NCBI RefSeq assembly: GCF_018861065.1
Contig: NZ_JAHKQO010000036.1
Coordinates: 335,865-399,864, forward strand
DNA length: 64,000 nt
Direction: 5' to 3'
DNA from: Paraglaciecola arctica
GTDB lineage: Bacteria > Pseudomonadota > Gammaproteobacteria > Enterobacterales > Alteromonadaceae
Part shown: piece after piece, positions 15,743 through 24,248 of the stretch
How positions within the stretch are numbered: position 1 is the stretch's first letter
Layout: the number at the start of each line of letters is the position of its first letter
The notes under the pieces: generated by a model
What the model was told of the DNA's origin: nothing
Seen by the model: only the letters and a program-made list of their open reading frames with translations
Database searches by the model: none
Made by a program: the position numbers and the translations under genes

Positions 15743-16468
15743 ATGACTATAAAAGATAAAAATCCAATAGATTCACAGGCTCAACCAACACCTGCAATCG
15801 AGTTAAATAAGGTTGTTCACTCCTACTCAAAAGATTCTCCTCTATGTTTCAGCAACTGGACAGTAGAGGTAGGTCAGCAGGTATTTCTTTACGGCGATTC
15901 AGGTTCAGGTAAGTCTACATTGTTGAATATACTTTCAGGCATTTTAGCGCCGCAAAAAGGTAGCATTAAGTTATTTGGTACTGAAATGACAAATTTATCT
16001 AATAGTCAAAGAGACCGCTTTAGAGCAGAAAATATTGGCGTCGTTTTTCAGCAGTTCAATCTTATTCCTTACTTAAGTGTCGAGAAAAACATAGAACTAG
16101 CGGTATACCTTGCTAGGTCTTCTAAACAACAGTTATCAACATCTATACAGCATTTGATGGCAGCACTTAAGTTACCCAATAGTATTTTGCACACGCCAGT
16201 TTCAAGTTTAAGCGTAGGACAACAACAACGAGTGGCGATCATGCGGGCCTTTATCAACTCCCCTAAATTACTGCTGATTGATGAGCCTACTTCTGCTCTC
16301 GATAATACGGCAAAACATGCGTTTATGAGCTTGCTAATTGAGATGTGCCAAGCCAATAACACAACTATGGTGTTTGTCAGTCACGACACTGCCTTAGAAC
16401 CTTTTTTCTCAATACGTACCCCTATTACATCCTTTTGCAGTGGACACACTATAGAGACAGTTAATTAA
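15743..16468 (+). CDS. ABC transporter ATP-binding protein (LolD/MacB type, Zrg-type)
   Basis: A 241-residue ABC ATPase. Walker A is GDSGSGKST, the Q-loop follows in GVVFQQFNLIPYL, the signature is LSVGQQQRV, Walker B is LLLIDEPTSALD and the switch His is in VFVSHD. Sequence style (GVVFQQFNLIPYLSVEKNIEL) is that of the LolD/MacB group, which powers FtsX-like permeases, not that of ZnuC importers. The stop overlaps the permease ATG by one base. It diverges from the DUF3299 operon and shares its Zur-like box. By analogy with the Vibrio Zrg system it should energise zinc acquisition, but a role in moving a substrate outwards or in driving an envelope complex fits the family better. Confidence 0.85.
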   Translation: MTIKDKNPIDSQAQPTPAIELNKVVHSYSKDSPLCFSNWTVEVGQQVFLYGDSGSGKSTLLNILSGILAPQKGSIKLFGTEMTNLSNSQRDRFRAENIGVVFQQFNLIPYLSVEKNIELAVYLARSSKQQLSTSIQHLMAALKLPNSILHTPVSSLSVGQQQRVAIMRAFINSPKLLLIDEPTSALDNTAKHAFMSLLIEMCQANNTTMVFVSHDTALEPFFSIRTPITSFCSGHTIETVN

Positions 16469-17703
16469 TGCTTACTTCTATTATATGGCGCAGTTTAATA
16501 AGTCGTCGCAAAACCGTAGTGCTGACTTTTTTATCTTTGGTAGTGAGTATTAGTGTATTGATAAGTGTTGATCACATTCGCTCGCAAGCTAAAGAAAGTT
16601 TTAATCGAACTATTTCTGGTGTCGACCTAATAGTAGGAGCACCTAGTGGTGAATTAAACTTGCTGTTGTATTCTATTTTTAGAATGGGCAGCCCTACCAA
16701 TAATATCCACTATGACAGTTTTACTATGCTCAAGGCTAATAAATCTGTGGCCTGGGCCATCCCAATTTCGTTGGGTGATTCACATCATGGTTTTCGAGTG
16801 ATGGGAACCAATGCCGACTACTTTGAATTCTTTAAATACGCCAATAAACAAAGACTGGAATTAGCCGCTGGTGAAGTTTTTCACGGACCGTTTGAAGCAG
16901 TGATTGGCGCAGATGTAGTTAAAAAATTAGGTTACCAGTTAGGTGACAAAATAGTACTTTCCCATGGGATAGGCAGCACTAGTTTTGTGCATCACGAACA
17001 AGCGCCATTTACGGTTTCGGGAATTATCGCGGCAACAGGCACTCCGGTAGATAAAACCGTGCATGTTAATCTAGCTGCGATAGAAGCTATTCACCTGCCA
17101 CCAGCACAATTAAAAGAGCTAGTTCAAGATCCCCACTCACATCACCACCCAACTGAAAAAATCACCGCGGTTTTGTTAGGGCTGAATAACAGATTTGCTA
17201 CTTTCACTTTACAGCGACACATTAATACCTACCAAGACGACAGATTAATGGCAGTATTACCTGGCGTGGCGATGACACAACTTTGGAGCTTAATGGGCAA
17301 TATTGAAACCATACTGCAAGTGATAGGTTTTTTAGTGTTATTGGCGTCTTTGTTTGGCTTAGCCACTATGTTACTGGCGACCATGAACGAACGCCAAAAA
17401 GAAATTGCCGTGTTTCGCATCTTAGGCGCTTCACCGATATTTATTCTTTCATTGGTAATCTTAGAAGCCTTAGTGATTAGTTTTATGGCTTTGCTCACGG
17501 CGTTCATCGTAGTGACCTTTTTACTGATGGGATTAGAAGGTTGGTTAACCGCCGAGTATGGCTTGTTTCTCAATCAGAATGTATTCACCCAAGATTCGCT
17601 GAATTTGTCCCTTATTATACTTGGAGCTACCGCTGTCACCGCTTTAGTTCCTGGTGTAGAAGCGTATAAAAAAGCACTGCATAGTCAGTTGTCGGCTAAA
17701 TAA
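16468..17703 (+). CDS. FtsX-like ABC permease (MacB/LolC type, Zrg-type)
   Basis: A 411-residue membrane protein. One transmembrane helix near residues 15-35 is followed by a large periplasmic domain (MacB-PCD-like, ~40-270), then three helices at the C-terminus with the FtsX signature NERQKEIAVFRILGAS. The periplasmic domain contains a His cluster DPHSHHHPTEK near residue 225 that could bind metal, and this is unusual for MacB or Lol permeases. It is translationally coupled to the ATPase. FtsX-type permeases are mechanotransmitters and not classical importers, so how this pair would take up zinc is an open question. No outer-membrane TolC partner gene is present in the window. Confidence 0.8.
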   Translation: MLTSIIWRSLISRRKTVVLTFLSLVVSISVLISVDHIRSQAKESFNRTISGVDLIVGAPSGELNLLLYSIFRMGSPTNNIHYDSFTMLKANKSVAWAIPISLGDSHHGFRVMGTNADYFEFFKYANKQRLELAAGEVFHGPFEAVIGADVVKKLGYQLGDKIVLSHGIGSTSFVHHEQAPFTVSGIIAATGTPVDKTVHVNLAAIEAIHLPPAQLKELVQDPHSHHHPTEKITAVLLGLNNRFATFTLQRHINTYQDDRLMAVLPGVAMTQLWSLMGNIETILQVIGFLVLLASLFGLATMLLATMNERQKEIAVFRILGASPIFILSLVILEALVISFMALLTAFIVVTFLLMGLEGWLTAEYGLFLNQNVFTQDSLNLSLIILGATAVTALVPGVEAYKKALHSQLSAK

Positions 17704-17746
17704 TTCGATTTTACTGGTTTTTTTGGGCAAATTTTTGAGACAAACT

Positions 17747-18130
17747 ATGGAACAAGATTTAAATTCAAACAAACACAATGCCATCGCTTTCTATGAAACT
17801 GCTTATTTAGGCGATCCAGTAAAAGCCGTCGAGTTATATGTGGGTGCAGAGTATATTCAGCATAACCCGGTTGTAGCCGATGGTAAGCAAGCATTTATTG
17901 ACTACTTCAGTGAAATGCACCGAGACTACCCAAACAAAAGTATTGAATTTGTACGCACTATTGCTGAGGGTGATTTGGTCGCTTTACATACCCATCAAAC
18001 ATGGCCAGACGGTGATGAATACGTGACCATGGATTTCTTCCGTTTTGATGAGCAAGGTAAAATAGTAGAGCACTGGGATTCAATCCAAACCATCCCAGCT
18101 GAAACTAAAAATGGCAATCCTATGTATTAA
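17747..18130 (+). CDS. SnoaL-like (NTF2-fold) small protein
   Basis: A 127-residue protein with the NTF2/SnoaL fold: AIAFYETAYLGDPVKAVELYVGA, EYIQHNPVVADG, and DFFRFDEQGKIVEHWD. The pattern QHNP and the EHWD motif are typical of the 'predicted SnoaL-like aldol condensation-catalysing' group, whose substrates are mostly unknown. The ATG at 17747 follows a GAGA ribosome site; an earlier TTG at 17723 is less likely. It lies 43 bases after the permease gene and may be read through with it, but it has no metal motif and is probably unrelated to zinc. It converges with the rhodanese gene. Confidence 0.75.
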   Translation: MEQDLNSNKHNAIAFYETAYLGDPVKAVELYVGAEYIQHNPVVADGKQAFIDYFSEMHRDYPNKSIEFVRTIAEGDLVALHTHQTWPDGDEYVTMDFFRFDEQGKIVEHWDSIQTIPAETKNGNPMY

Positions 18131-18172
18131 GCTAACCAACAAATTTAGTTAGCGATTCAATGCTAAGCTTGG

Positions 18173-18571
18173 TTAGGAAACTATGTCGTATTGATGACTT
18201 TCCCAAGCCGCCATTCCGCCAGCAACAGAATAGACATTTTTATGCCCCATGTTTTCCAATGAACGTGCAGCGAGTGCTGAACGCCCTCCTGAACGGCATA
18301 TCAAATAAATATCTCGACTGGCTAAATCATCCAGTGCAAGTTGTGGATCGCAATGATGGGATACTAATGGGTGTTCTGTTAACTTCATTTCCAAAACACC
18401 CCTAGGAAAATTAACGGCTGTGGCAATATGCCCCTTAGTGAACTCTTCATGCTCCCTTACGTCGATTAATACGACCTCTGGTTGCATTAACGCTACTTGT
18501 AGGTCGTCAACCGTCACTTCTTGAATATTGTGACGTAACTCTGTTATATATTCCTGAGATGATTTCATCAT
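18173..18571 (-). CDS. single-domain rhodanese (sulfurtransferase)
   Basis: A roughly 130-residue cytoplasmic rhodanese. The active-site loop is CRSGGRS, with the catalytic Cys carrying the persulfide. Upstream are VVLIDVREHEEFTKGHI and the C-terminal NVYSVAGGMAAW, both family marks. It moves sulfane sulfur between thiols and acceptors. It directly follows the MBL-fold gene (8 bases or less of overlap or gap), a pairing typical of persulfide dioxygenase-rhodanese operons for hydrogen sulfide detoxification. ATG codons at 18571 and 18568 are both possible; GAGG lies six bases before the second. Control by the nearby Rrf2 regulator is likely from the shared promoter motif upstream of the peroxiredoxin gene. 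Confidence 0.85.
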   Translation of the reverse strand: MMKSSQEYITELRHNIQEVTVDDLQVALMQPEVVLIDVREHEEFTKGHIATAVNFPRGVLEMKLTEHPLVSHHCDPQLALDDLASRDIYLICRSGGRSALAARSLENMGHKNVYSVAGGMAAWESHQYDIVS

Positions 18572-18576
18572 AAGCC

Positions 18577-19446
18577 TCACAGTTGGTTAATGGGCACTTT
18601 TAGGTATCGAGTGTTATTTTCTTCCGCAGGAGGTAACTCGCCAGCTCTAATATTTATCTGAATAGCTGGCAAAATAAGTCTCGGCATACTGAGAGTGGCA
18701 TCACGGGTTTCGCGCATTTCAATAAAAGTACTTTTTGATGTACGTTCTTTTACATGAATGTTGAACTCTCTTTGTTCAGCGACAGTTACCGCACATTCAT
18801 GGGTTCTGTGCTCGGTTGGGTAGTCATGACAAACATAAATTATGGTGTCGTCAGGCAGTGCCAAGATTCGCTGAATTGAGTTAAATAAGGTTGCTGCATC
18901 ACCTCCAGGGAAGTCGCATCGAGCCGTGCCTATATCAGGCATAAACAAAGTATCCCCCACAAAAATAGCTTGATTATTCACAAGATACGCGAGATCAGCA
19001 GGTGTATGGCCGGGAACATGCATAATTTCAAATGTGATGTTACCCACATTGAGTTGGTCACCTTCTTCAAAAAGTTTGTCGAATTGAGTGCCATTAGGTA
19101 AAAATTCTTTTTCAAGATTGAATAAGGCTTTAAATGTTTTTTGTACCTGTGTGATATGTTTTCCTATGCCTATTTTCGCTTTGTATCTTTCTTTGAAAAA
19201 AGGTGCCGCGGATAAATGATCAGCATGAGCATGAGTTTCTAACACCCATTCAAGGGTTAAGGCTGACTCATCAATATATTTAGCAATAATTTGTGCACTA
19301 GCGTTGTGAACTCGCCCTGAGCTGTAATCAAAATCAAGAACAGGATCGATGATCACCGCTTTGTTGGTAGCTGGATCGCTCACAACATAAGTGAAAGTTT
19401 CACTATCATTATCTAAAAATGACTCTACATGGAATGGAGTAGACAT
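18577..19446 (-). CDS. MBL-fold metallohydrolase, persulfide-dioxygenase-like (Blh type)
   Basis: A 289-residue metallo-beta-lactamase-fold protein. Metal ligands are visible in THAHADHLSA (HxHxDH), in VPGHTPAD (His) and in FVGDTLF (Asp), plus YVCHDYPTEHRTHE near the C-terminus. The order and the phrase VLETHAHADHLSAAPF are typical of the ETHE1/Blh persulfide dioxygenase group, which oxidises glutathione persulfide to sulfite. The ATG at 19446 has AGGAG eight bases upstream; the longer reading from 19485 lacks one. It precedes the rhodanese and follows the peroxiredoxin on the same strand. A sulfite/sulfonate-type exporter (TauE) in the next transcription unit fits removal of the product. Confidence 0.85.
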   Translation of the reverse strand: MSTPFHVESFLDNDSETFTYVVSDPATNKAVIIDPVLDFDYSSGRVHNASAQIIAKYIDESALTLEWVLETHAHADHLSAAPFFKERYKAKIGIGKHITQVQKTFKALFNLEKEFLPNGTQFDKLFEEGDQLNVGNITFEIMHVPGHTPADLAYLVNNQAIFVGDTLFMPDIGTARCDFPGGDAATLFNSIQRILALPDDTIIYVCHDYPTEHRTHECAVTVAEQREFNIHVKERTSKSTFIEMRETRDATLSMPRLILPAIQINIRAGELPPAEENNTRYLKVPINQL

Positions 19447-19530
19447 GATCAATCTCCTAAATTTACGGTTGAGTAGGTGCGGCACCGAAGTGCCGCCAAG
19501 GTTGCGATTTCAAGTCAATTAAGAAATTGT

Positions 19531-20181
19531 TTATAGCGCTCTTTTACTGAAATACCAATCTACGTAGTTATTACCTTGGCCTTCACGGGCATCGGCATCT
19601 TCTACAGTGTGTGGAGGTGGAACAATCACTTCTTCACCACGTTTCCAGTTTTCTGGTGTTGCAATACTATTTTCGTCACTGGCTTGCAGTGCATCAACTA
19701 AGCGAACAAACTCATTAACTGCACGGCCATTGCTCATTGGGTAATAAACCATTGCGCGCAATATGCCTTGTGGATCAATGATGAAAGTGGCACGTACTGC
19801 GGATGTATCACTTGCGCCTGGTTGCACCATACCGTATGACTTGGCGACTTCCATAGAAAGGTCGGCAATGATTGGAAAAGGAATAGTCACACCAAACTTT
19901 TCTTTAATATTACGTACCCAAGCAATGTGCGAGTGAATACTATCAATTGATAATCCTAGCAATTCGGTATTCATTTCAGCAAATCGCTCTGCTGCATTAG
20001 CAAAGCCGATAAATTCTGTTGTACAAACTGGCGTAAAGTCTGCCGGATGTGAAAAAAGTACCAACCATTTACCCTTATAATCAGCCAGTGTACGTTGGCC
20101 ATGAGTAGTTTTAGAATTAAAGTCAGGAGCTGCTTGGTTTAGTTGTGGAAAAGTCACTGGGTTTTGAATTTCGTTAGTCAT
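19531..20181 (-). CDS. 1-Cys peroxiredoxin (Prx6 type)
   Basis: A 216-residue peroxiredoxin. The peroxidatic Cys is in PADFTPVCTTEF, and the protein has the long C-terminal dimerisation arm of the Prx6 group (EEVIVPPPHTVEDADAR). No resolving Cys is evident, which supports the 1-Cys mechanism. It reduces peroxides, peroxynitrite or hydropersulfides. The ATG at 20181 has GGAG six bases before it; a start at 20205 is less likely. It is the first gene of the peroxiredoxin-MBL-rhodanese run (gap of 84 bases to the MBL gene), and the 24-nt element shared with the Rrf2/TauE promoter lies 56 bases upstream. Confidence 0.9.
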   Translation of the reverse strand: MTNEIQNPVTFPQLNQAAPDFNSKTTHGQRTLADYKGKWLVLFSHPADFTPVCTTEFIGFANAAERFAEMNTELLGLSIDSIHSHIAWVRNIKEKFGVTIPFPIIADLSMEVAKSYGMVQPGASDTSAVRATFIIDPQGILRAMVYYPMSNGRAVNEFVRLVDALQASDENSIATPENWKRGEEVIVPPPHTVEDADAREGQGNNYVDWYFSKRAL

Positions 20182-20236
20182 GGTATTCTCCAAAATTACA
20201 TTCAAATAGGTATGTCAAATCGACAATTAATATAAT

Positions 20237-20260
20237 AGGTATTTAATATACACATTTAAA
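20237..20260. promoter_or_regulatory. NsrR-like operator upstream of the peroxiredoxin gene
   Basis: The element begins AGGTATTTAA and ends CATTTAAA, with ATACA between. It is nearly the same as an element upstream of the TauE gene at 20990-21013: 20 of 24 bases are alike. The AGGTATTT-A-ATATACAC core is close to the enterobacterial NsrR consensus ATGYATTT-N-AAATRCAT. It lies 56-79 bases upstream of the peroxiredoxin ATG. A regulator of the same type is encoded 200 bases away, so it is the natural candidate to bind. Confidence 0.6.
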
Positions 20261-20473
20261 GTTATTTGGATCGATTGTAATAATCGTTTTTTTAGATTAG
20301 TTATTTGATAGTGGATTGATGCAGCAGTAATCATAGTTTTGAAATTTTTATTTTGAGGGGTTCACTGAAAAATTAGGAGGGTAATTAGCGAAATGCGATC
20401 ACACAATAGTAAGTCAGAACTTGTTACAAGTAATGATTCGCAGGTTAAAGAGGGTAATAGAAGAATGTCAAAA

Positions 20474-20926
20474 TTACGTTAGATTAACTAATTCTATATC
20501 TAAATGATAAGCAAGTGCGCCTTCTCTACCTTTAACCAAATCAACTAAAGTGTAGTTGTCTAATTCTCCAATGAAACGAGAGGTAGCATCCTGCAATATA
20601 CTTCGCAACTTGCAGTCTGGCGAGATAACACAACGATTTGTAGGTGAAGCAAAACACTCAGCGATAGCTACGTCTTCGATAGTCATTCTAAAAACTGCAC
20701 CTAGATTAATGGCATCTTTGGGTCGAGCGAGTTGAAATCCCCCACTTCGACCTTTAGTACTTTTTATATAATTAAACTCAGCTAATTTAGCCATCACTTT
20801 TTTTAAGTGATTAAAAGAGATGTCGTAGGCTTCTGCTATCTCATTGGTTTTCACAAGTTGCCCCTCTTTAAGGGCCATATAAATTAATACGCGATAAGTT
20901 AAGTTGGTAAATGTATTTATTTTCAT
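20474..20926 (-). CDS. Rrf2-family iron-sulfur regulator, NsrR-like
   Basis: A 150-residue Rrf2 winged-helix regulator. The N-terminus MKINTFTNLTYRVLIYMAL and the closing helix IGELDNYTLVDLV are very like E. coli NsrR, a nitric-oxide sensor. Three cysteines for an iron-sulfur cluster are present in AECFASPTNRCVISPDCKL, with NsrR-like spacing. It diverges from the TauE gene. NsrR usually controls hmp and NO defence; here its neighbours are peroxiredoxin, persulfide and sulfite-export genes, so it may sense NO, persulfide or peroxide. The ATG at 20926 has no strong ribosome site; an earlier TTG at 20941 is possible but would add residues unusual for the family. Confidence 0.85.
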   Translation of the reverse strand: MKINTFTNLTYRVLIYMALKEGQLVKTNEIAEAYDISFNHLKKVMAKLAEFNYIKSTKGRSGGFQLARPKDAINLGAVFRMTIEDVAIAECFASPTNRCVISPDCKLRSILQDATSRFIGELDNYTLVDLVKGREGALAYHLDIELVNLT

Positions 20927-20989
20927 CAGGCTAATCAGCAACTTTGTAAAGCATTATTTATGTGTTTTCTATTCTACCACCAATTTAAC

Positions 20990-21013
20990 AGGTATTTAAA
21001 ATGTGCATTTAAA
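20990..21013. promoter_or_regulatory. NsrR-like operator between the Rrf2 and TauE genes
   Basis: The element begins AGGTATTTAA and ends CATTTAAA, with AATGTG between. The same element occurs upstream of the peroxiredoxin gene at 20237. It sits 48-72 bases before the TauE ATG and 64-87 bases before the Rrf2 start, so it could serve both directions and give autoregulation. Confidence 0.6.
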
Positions 21014-21061
21014 CGGATTTTGGAATATCATATATGAAAATTGATATAAGGAAAAAGGGCA

Positions 21062-21865
21062 ATGATTATTTTAGGTTACATAGCAGCGGTTTTTATGGGG
21101 TTAGTATTGGGCGTTATTGGTGGTGGTGGTTCAATACTCACAGTGCCAATTTTAGTATATTTGATGGGAATCGCGCCGGACATTGCTACGGGTTATTCAC
21201 TACTAATAGTTGGAGCCACAGCAGCATTTGGTGCCGTACATTATTTTCGACAAGGCTTGGTTGACGTAAGGGCATCCATTATTTTTGCGATTCCTTCGAT
21301 TATTGCCGTGTATTTGTCTCGCGCCTTTTTAATGCCCAGCATTCCTGAAGTGATTATTTCCTCTCCCTTCGAAGTGAGCAAAAACCTAGCCATTATGGTG
21401 TTGTTCGCTATTCTCATGTTGGCGTCGGCGATTATGATGTTGAAAAAAGCTTATGCGAAAACAAGTGCGGTCGACTTAGAAATTAAAGCGGCAAAATCCC
21501 CTAATGTGCCGCTTATTGTTGTTGAGGGCGCCTTGGTAGGAGTGATTACTGGGATATTAGGAGCGGGTGGTGGCTTTTTGATTATTCCTGCCTTAGTTTT
21601 ATTTATGGGAATGCCCATGAAAAAAGCAGTAGGCGCTTCGCTCTTCATTATTGCCCTTAAATCACTTATTGGTTTCACCGGTGATTTACAGTCTGGTATT
21701 GAATTGGCACTGCCTTTATTACCATTAATGTTGCTCGCTACCTTTGTCGGTATGGCTGTATCAACAAAAATTGCCAGTAAGTTGAATGATGCCGTGTTAC
21801 AAAAATTTTTCGCTATTTTTACTTTGGTCATAGCTATCTTCATTATGTCTAAAGAATTGGCCTAG
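21062..21865 (+). CDS. TauE/SafE-family sulfite/sulfonate exporter
   Basis: A 267-residue inner-membrane protein with about eight hydrophobic segments. Both halves carry the TauE glycine-rich repeat: GLVLGVIGGGGSILTVPILVYL near the start and GVITGILGAGGGFLIIPALVLF near residue 165. These proteins export sulfite, sulfonates or related anions. It is divergently transcribed from the NsrR-like gene and linked by the shared promoter element to the peroxiredoxin-MBL-rhodanese genes, so sulfite made by persulfide oxidation is the likely cargo. The ATG is preceded by AAAGGG. No partner gene follows; 260 bases of non-coding DNA come next. Confidence 0.85.
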   Translation: MIILGYIAAVFMGLVLGVIGGGGSILTVPILVYLMGIAPDIATGYSLLIVGATAAFGAVHYFRQGLVDVRASIIFAIPSIIAVYLSRAFLMPSIPEVIISSPFEVSKNLAIMVLFAILMLASAIMMLKKAYAKTSAVDLEIKAAKSPNVPLIVVEGALVGVITGILGAGGGFLIIPALVLFMGMPMKKAVGASLFIIALKSLIGFTGDLQSGIELALPLLPLMLLATFVGMAVSTKIASKLNDAVLQKFFAIFTLVIAIFIMSKELA

Positions 21866-22125
21866 GCGATATAAAACGACGAGTGAAATTTTTTTGAAGA
21901 GACTTAGGTCATAGGCTGGTAATGTAGTTCGTTTAAAGATAGTTAACTGGTACGGAAATAAACCTTCTGTTAGTTAACATGGTTCAAAGCAGTACTTACT
22001 GCTACATATCTAATAATATTAGATTAACCAATTTTAGATTTATCGCGCAATAAAAACGCAACCTTTAAACGCTATAGTGCCCAATATGGCAATCAGCTCA
22101 CAATTAAAAATTGAGGTGTAATATA

Positions 22126-22977
22126 TTGAAAATAGCCATCACAGCGGCCAGCGGAAAATTAGGCTCTGCCATAGTTAAGGCCACGGTTGCTTTAATATCA
22201 CAAGAAAATGTCATTGGTTTAGCGCGTACCCCAGACAAAGCTAAACACTTGGGTGTTGAAGTTCGACCCGGAGATTACAACGATCAAAAGCAACTAGAAC
22301 ACTCCTTACAGTCTGTCGACACCCTTTTATTAGTGTCAGGGATGGATGCACCGGACAAACGCATTGGTCAACATAGAAACGTTATTGAAGCTGCCAAAAA
22401 AGCCGGTGTGAAGAAAATTGTGTATACCAGTGTGCAAGGAGCTGAAGAAAACACCGCGTTTTCACCCGTGGTGCAAAGTAACCGTCAAACTGAAAAAGAT
22501 GTCATTAGCAGTGGCTTGGATTGGGTCGTGGGGCGCAACGGAATTTATATCGAGCCAGATATTGAATACATCGAAAATTATAGAAAGGCCGGTGGCATAT
22601 TCAATTGTGCGGGTGATGGCCGTTGTGGTTATACCTCAAGAAACGAACTAGCTTACGCCTATGCAAGAATGCTCACTGAAGACAAGCACAACGGGCACAC
22701 CTACAATTTGCATGGTGAAGCCATCACCCAACGACAACTTGCTGAGTATTTTAATAGCGCCTTTGGCACTAATTTGATTTACAAGTCGATGACTGTAGAA
22801 GCCTACCGCGAAGAACGTAAAGCCGAGTTAGGTGATTTTATAGGAACTATCATCGCAGGAATTTATCAAGGAATTCGCGAGGGTAAATCTGACAATGTTA
22901 GCCATTATTTAACTGCTGCAGGGCGTGAGCACGAAAGCTGGCAAACCTACTTTGCGCGTATTAAAGCTAATGCATAA
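22126..22977 (+). CDS. NmrA/QorB-like NAD(P)-binding reductase
   Basis: A 283-residue atypical short-chain dehydrogenase. The Rossmann motif is ITAASGKLGSAIV, followed by LARTPDKAKHLGVEVRPGDYND and QHRNVIEAAKKAGVKKIVYTS. The overall shape resembles E. coli QorB (NAD(P)H:quinone reductase 2) and NmrA sensors. The protein starts with TTG at 22126, because GAGGTG lies seven bases upstream and no ATG is available; an upstream in-frame TTG at 22111 overlaps that site. It ends 17 bases before egtB and is probably in the same transcript. Its role with ergothioneine genes is not clear; quinone or redox stress defence is a reasonable guess. Confidence 0.75.
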   Translation: MKIAITAASGKLGSAIVKATVALISQENVIGLARTPDKAKHLGVEVRPGDYNDQKQLEHSLQSVDTLLLVSGMDAPDKRIGQHRNVIEAAKKAGVKKIVYTSVQGAEENTAFSPVVQSNRQTEKDVISSGLDWVVGRNGIYIEPDIEYIENYRKAGGIFNCAGDGRCGYTSRNELAYAYARMLTEDKHNGHTYNLHGEAITQRQLAEYFNSAFGTNLIYKSMTVEAYREERKAELGDFIGTIIAGIYQGIREGKSDNVSHYLTAAGREHESWQTYFARIKANA

Positions 22978-22994
22978 TTAAAAGGTTTTGCACT

Positions 22995-24212
22995 TTGTTA
23001 TTATCACAACTATTTACCCTGTATCAAAAAACACGCCAATATACTGAGTGGCTTTGCAAACCACTAAACATCGAAGATTACGTTCCCCAAGCCGCTGATT
23101 TTGCTAGCCCACCTAAATGGCATTTGGCGCATACCACTTGGTTTTTCGAAGAAATGATCCTGACTAAATTCGTCAAGGATTACGCAGTGTTTGATAGCCA
23201 CTTTGGATTTTTATTTAATAGTTATTACCAAACTGTGGGTGAAAAAGCGCTGCGAGCACAGCGTGGAATTATGACTCGTCCTAGTGTGGAACAAGTCTAT
23301 CAATATCGTCATTATGTAGATGAACATATGCAGCGTTTCCTTAACGAAGACACAAAAACTGGCATAGAAAATCACCTAACAGATGACATAAAAGCACTGA
23401 TCACTTTAGGCATCAATCATGAGCAACAGCATCAAGAATTACTGCTAACGGATCTTAAATATACATTTTCACTCAACCCTATCCAGCCCGTTTACCATCA
23501 AGATTTTAATCTTGTAGCCCAATTGCCTAATACAAAAGCGCAAGAGAGTGAATGGCTTAGTGTTGGAGAAGGCGTATATGACATAGGCCATAGTAGCGAT
23601 CATGGTGGCGATCATAGCGGCGATGGTTTCTGTTTTGATAATGAACGTTGTCAGCATAAGGTATTGCTGCAAAAGTTTGATATTGCCAGCGCACTAATCA
23701 CTAACAGGGAATATATTGAATTTATCGAAGATGATGGCTATCAAACTTTTAGTCATTGGTTAGATGACGGCTGGGCATGGTTAACTACCAACCAAGTCCG
23801 TAGTCCCTTGTATTGGCAAAGAATTGATGGACAGTGGTTTAATTTCACCCTCGCGGGTTTACAACCAATAGATGATGAAGCCAGTGTGTCGCATATTTCT
23901 TATTACGAAGCCAATGCCTTTGCCAGCTGGAAGAACATGCGTCTCCCTAGCGAATTTGAATGGGAAGTGGCGTCAACTCAATTTAATTGGGGACAACGTT
24001 GGGAATGGACCTCGTCTGCTTACCTTCCCTACCCAGGCTTTGCGATAAGTAAAGATGCAGTGGGTGAATATAACGGCAAATTTATGGTTAATCAGATGGT
24101 ATTGAGAGGGGCTTCTGTTGCAACTTCAAAGAATCATTCCCGCTCGACTTATCGAAACTTTTTTCAACCACACCACCAATGGCAGTTTTCTGGTATTCGT
24201 TTAGTTAAATAA
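22995..24212 (+). CDS. egtB: EgtB-like hercynine oxygenase (ergothioneine synthesis)
   Basis: A 405-residue nonheme iron sulfoxide synthase. The N-terminal DinB-like domain holds the iron ligands: KWHLAHTTWFFEE (His) and the HxxxHxE motif HEQQHQELL. The C-terminal formylglycine-generating-enzyme-like domain has VYDIGH, ITNREYIEFIEDDGY, ISYYEANAFASWKNMRLPSEFEWE and STYRNFFQPHHQWQFSGIRL. EgtB joins hercynine to a thiol donor (gamma-glutamylcysteine or cysteine) and oxidises it. It is followed after 36 bases by EgtD, which makes hercynine. The start is TTG at 22995, about ten bases after an AAGG. The amidohydrolase EgtC and lyase EgtE are not in the window. Confidence 0.9.
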   Translation: MLLSQLFTLYQKTRQYTEWLCKPLNIEDYVPQAADFASPPKWHLAHTTWFFEEMILTKFVKDYAVFDSHFGFLFNSYYQTVGEKALRAQRGIMTRPSVEQVYQYRHYVDEHMQRFLNEDTKTGIENHLTDDIKALITLGINHEQQHQELLLTDLKYTFSLNPIQPVYHQDFNLVAQLPNTKAQESEWLSVGEGVYDIGHSSDHGGDHSGDGFCFDNERCQHKVLLQKFDIASALITNREYIEFIEDDGYQTFSHWLDDGWAWLTTNQVRSPLYWQRIDGQWFNFTLAGLQPIDDEASVSHISYYEANAFASWKNMRLPSEFEWEVASTQFNWGQRWEWTSSAYLPYPGFAISKDAVGEYNGKFMVNQMVLRGASVATSKNHSRSTYRNFFQPHHQWQFSGIRLVK

Positions 24213-24248
24213 CCTAGCAGTACTCTAATTGAGGGATACATAAACACT

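Noticed and set aside
18131-18176. inverted repeats GCTAAC/GTTAGC and CTAACCAA/TTGGTTAG between convergent genes
   Set aside because: Short stems with large loops and no T-tract; too weak to call a terminator.
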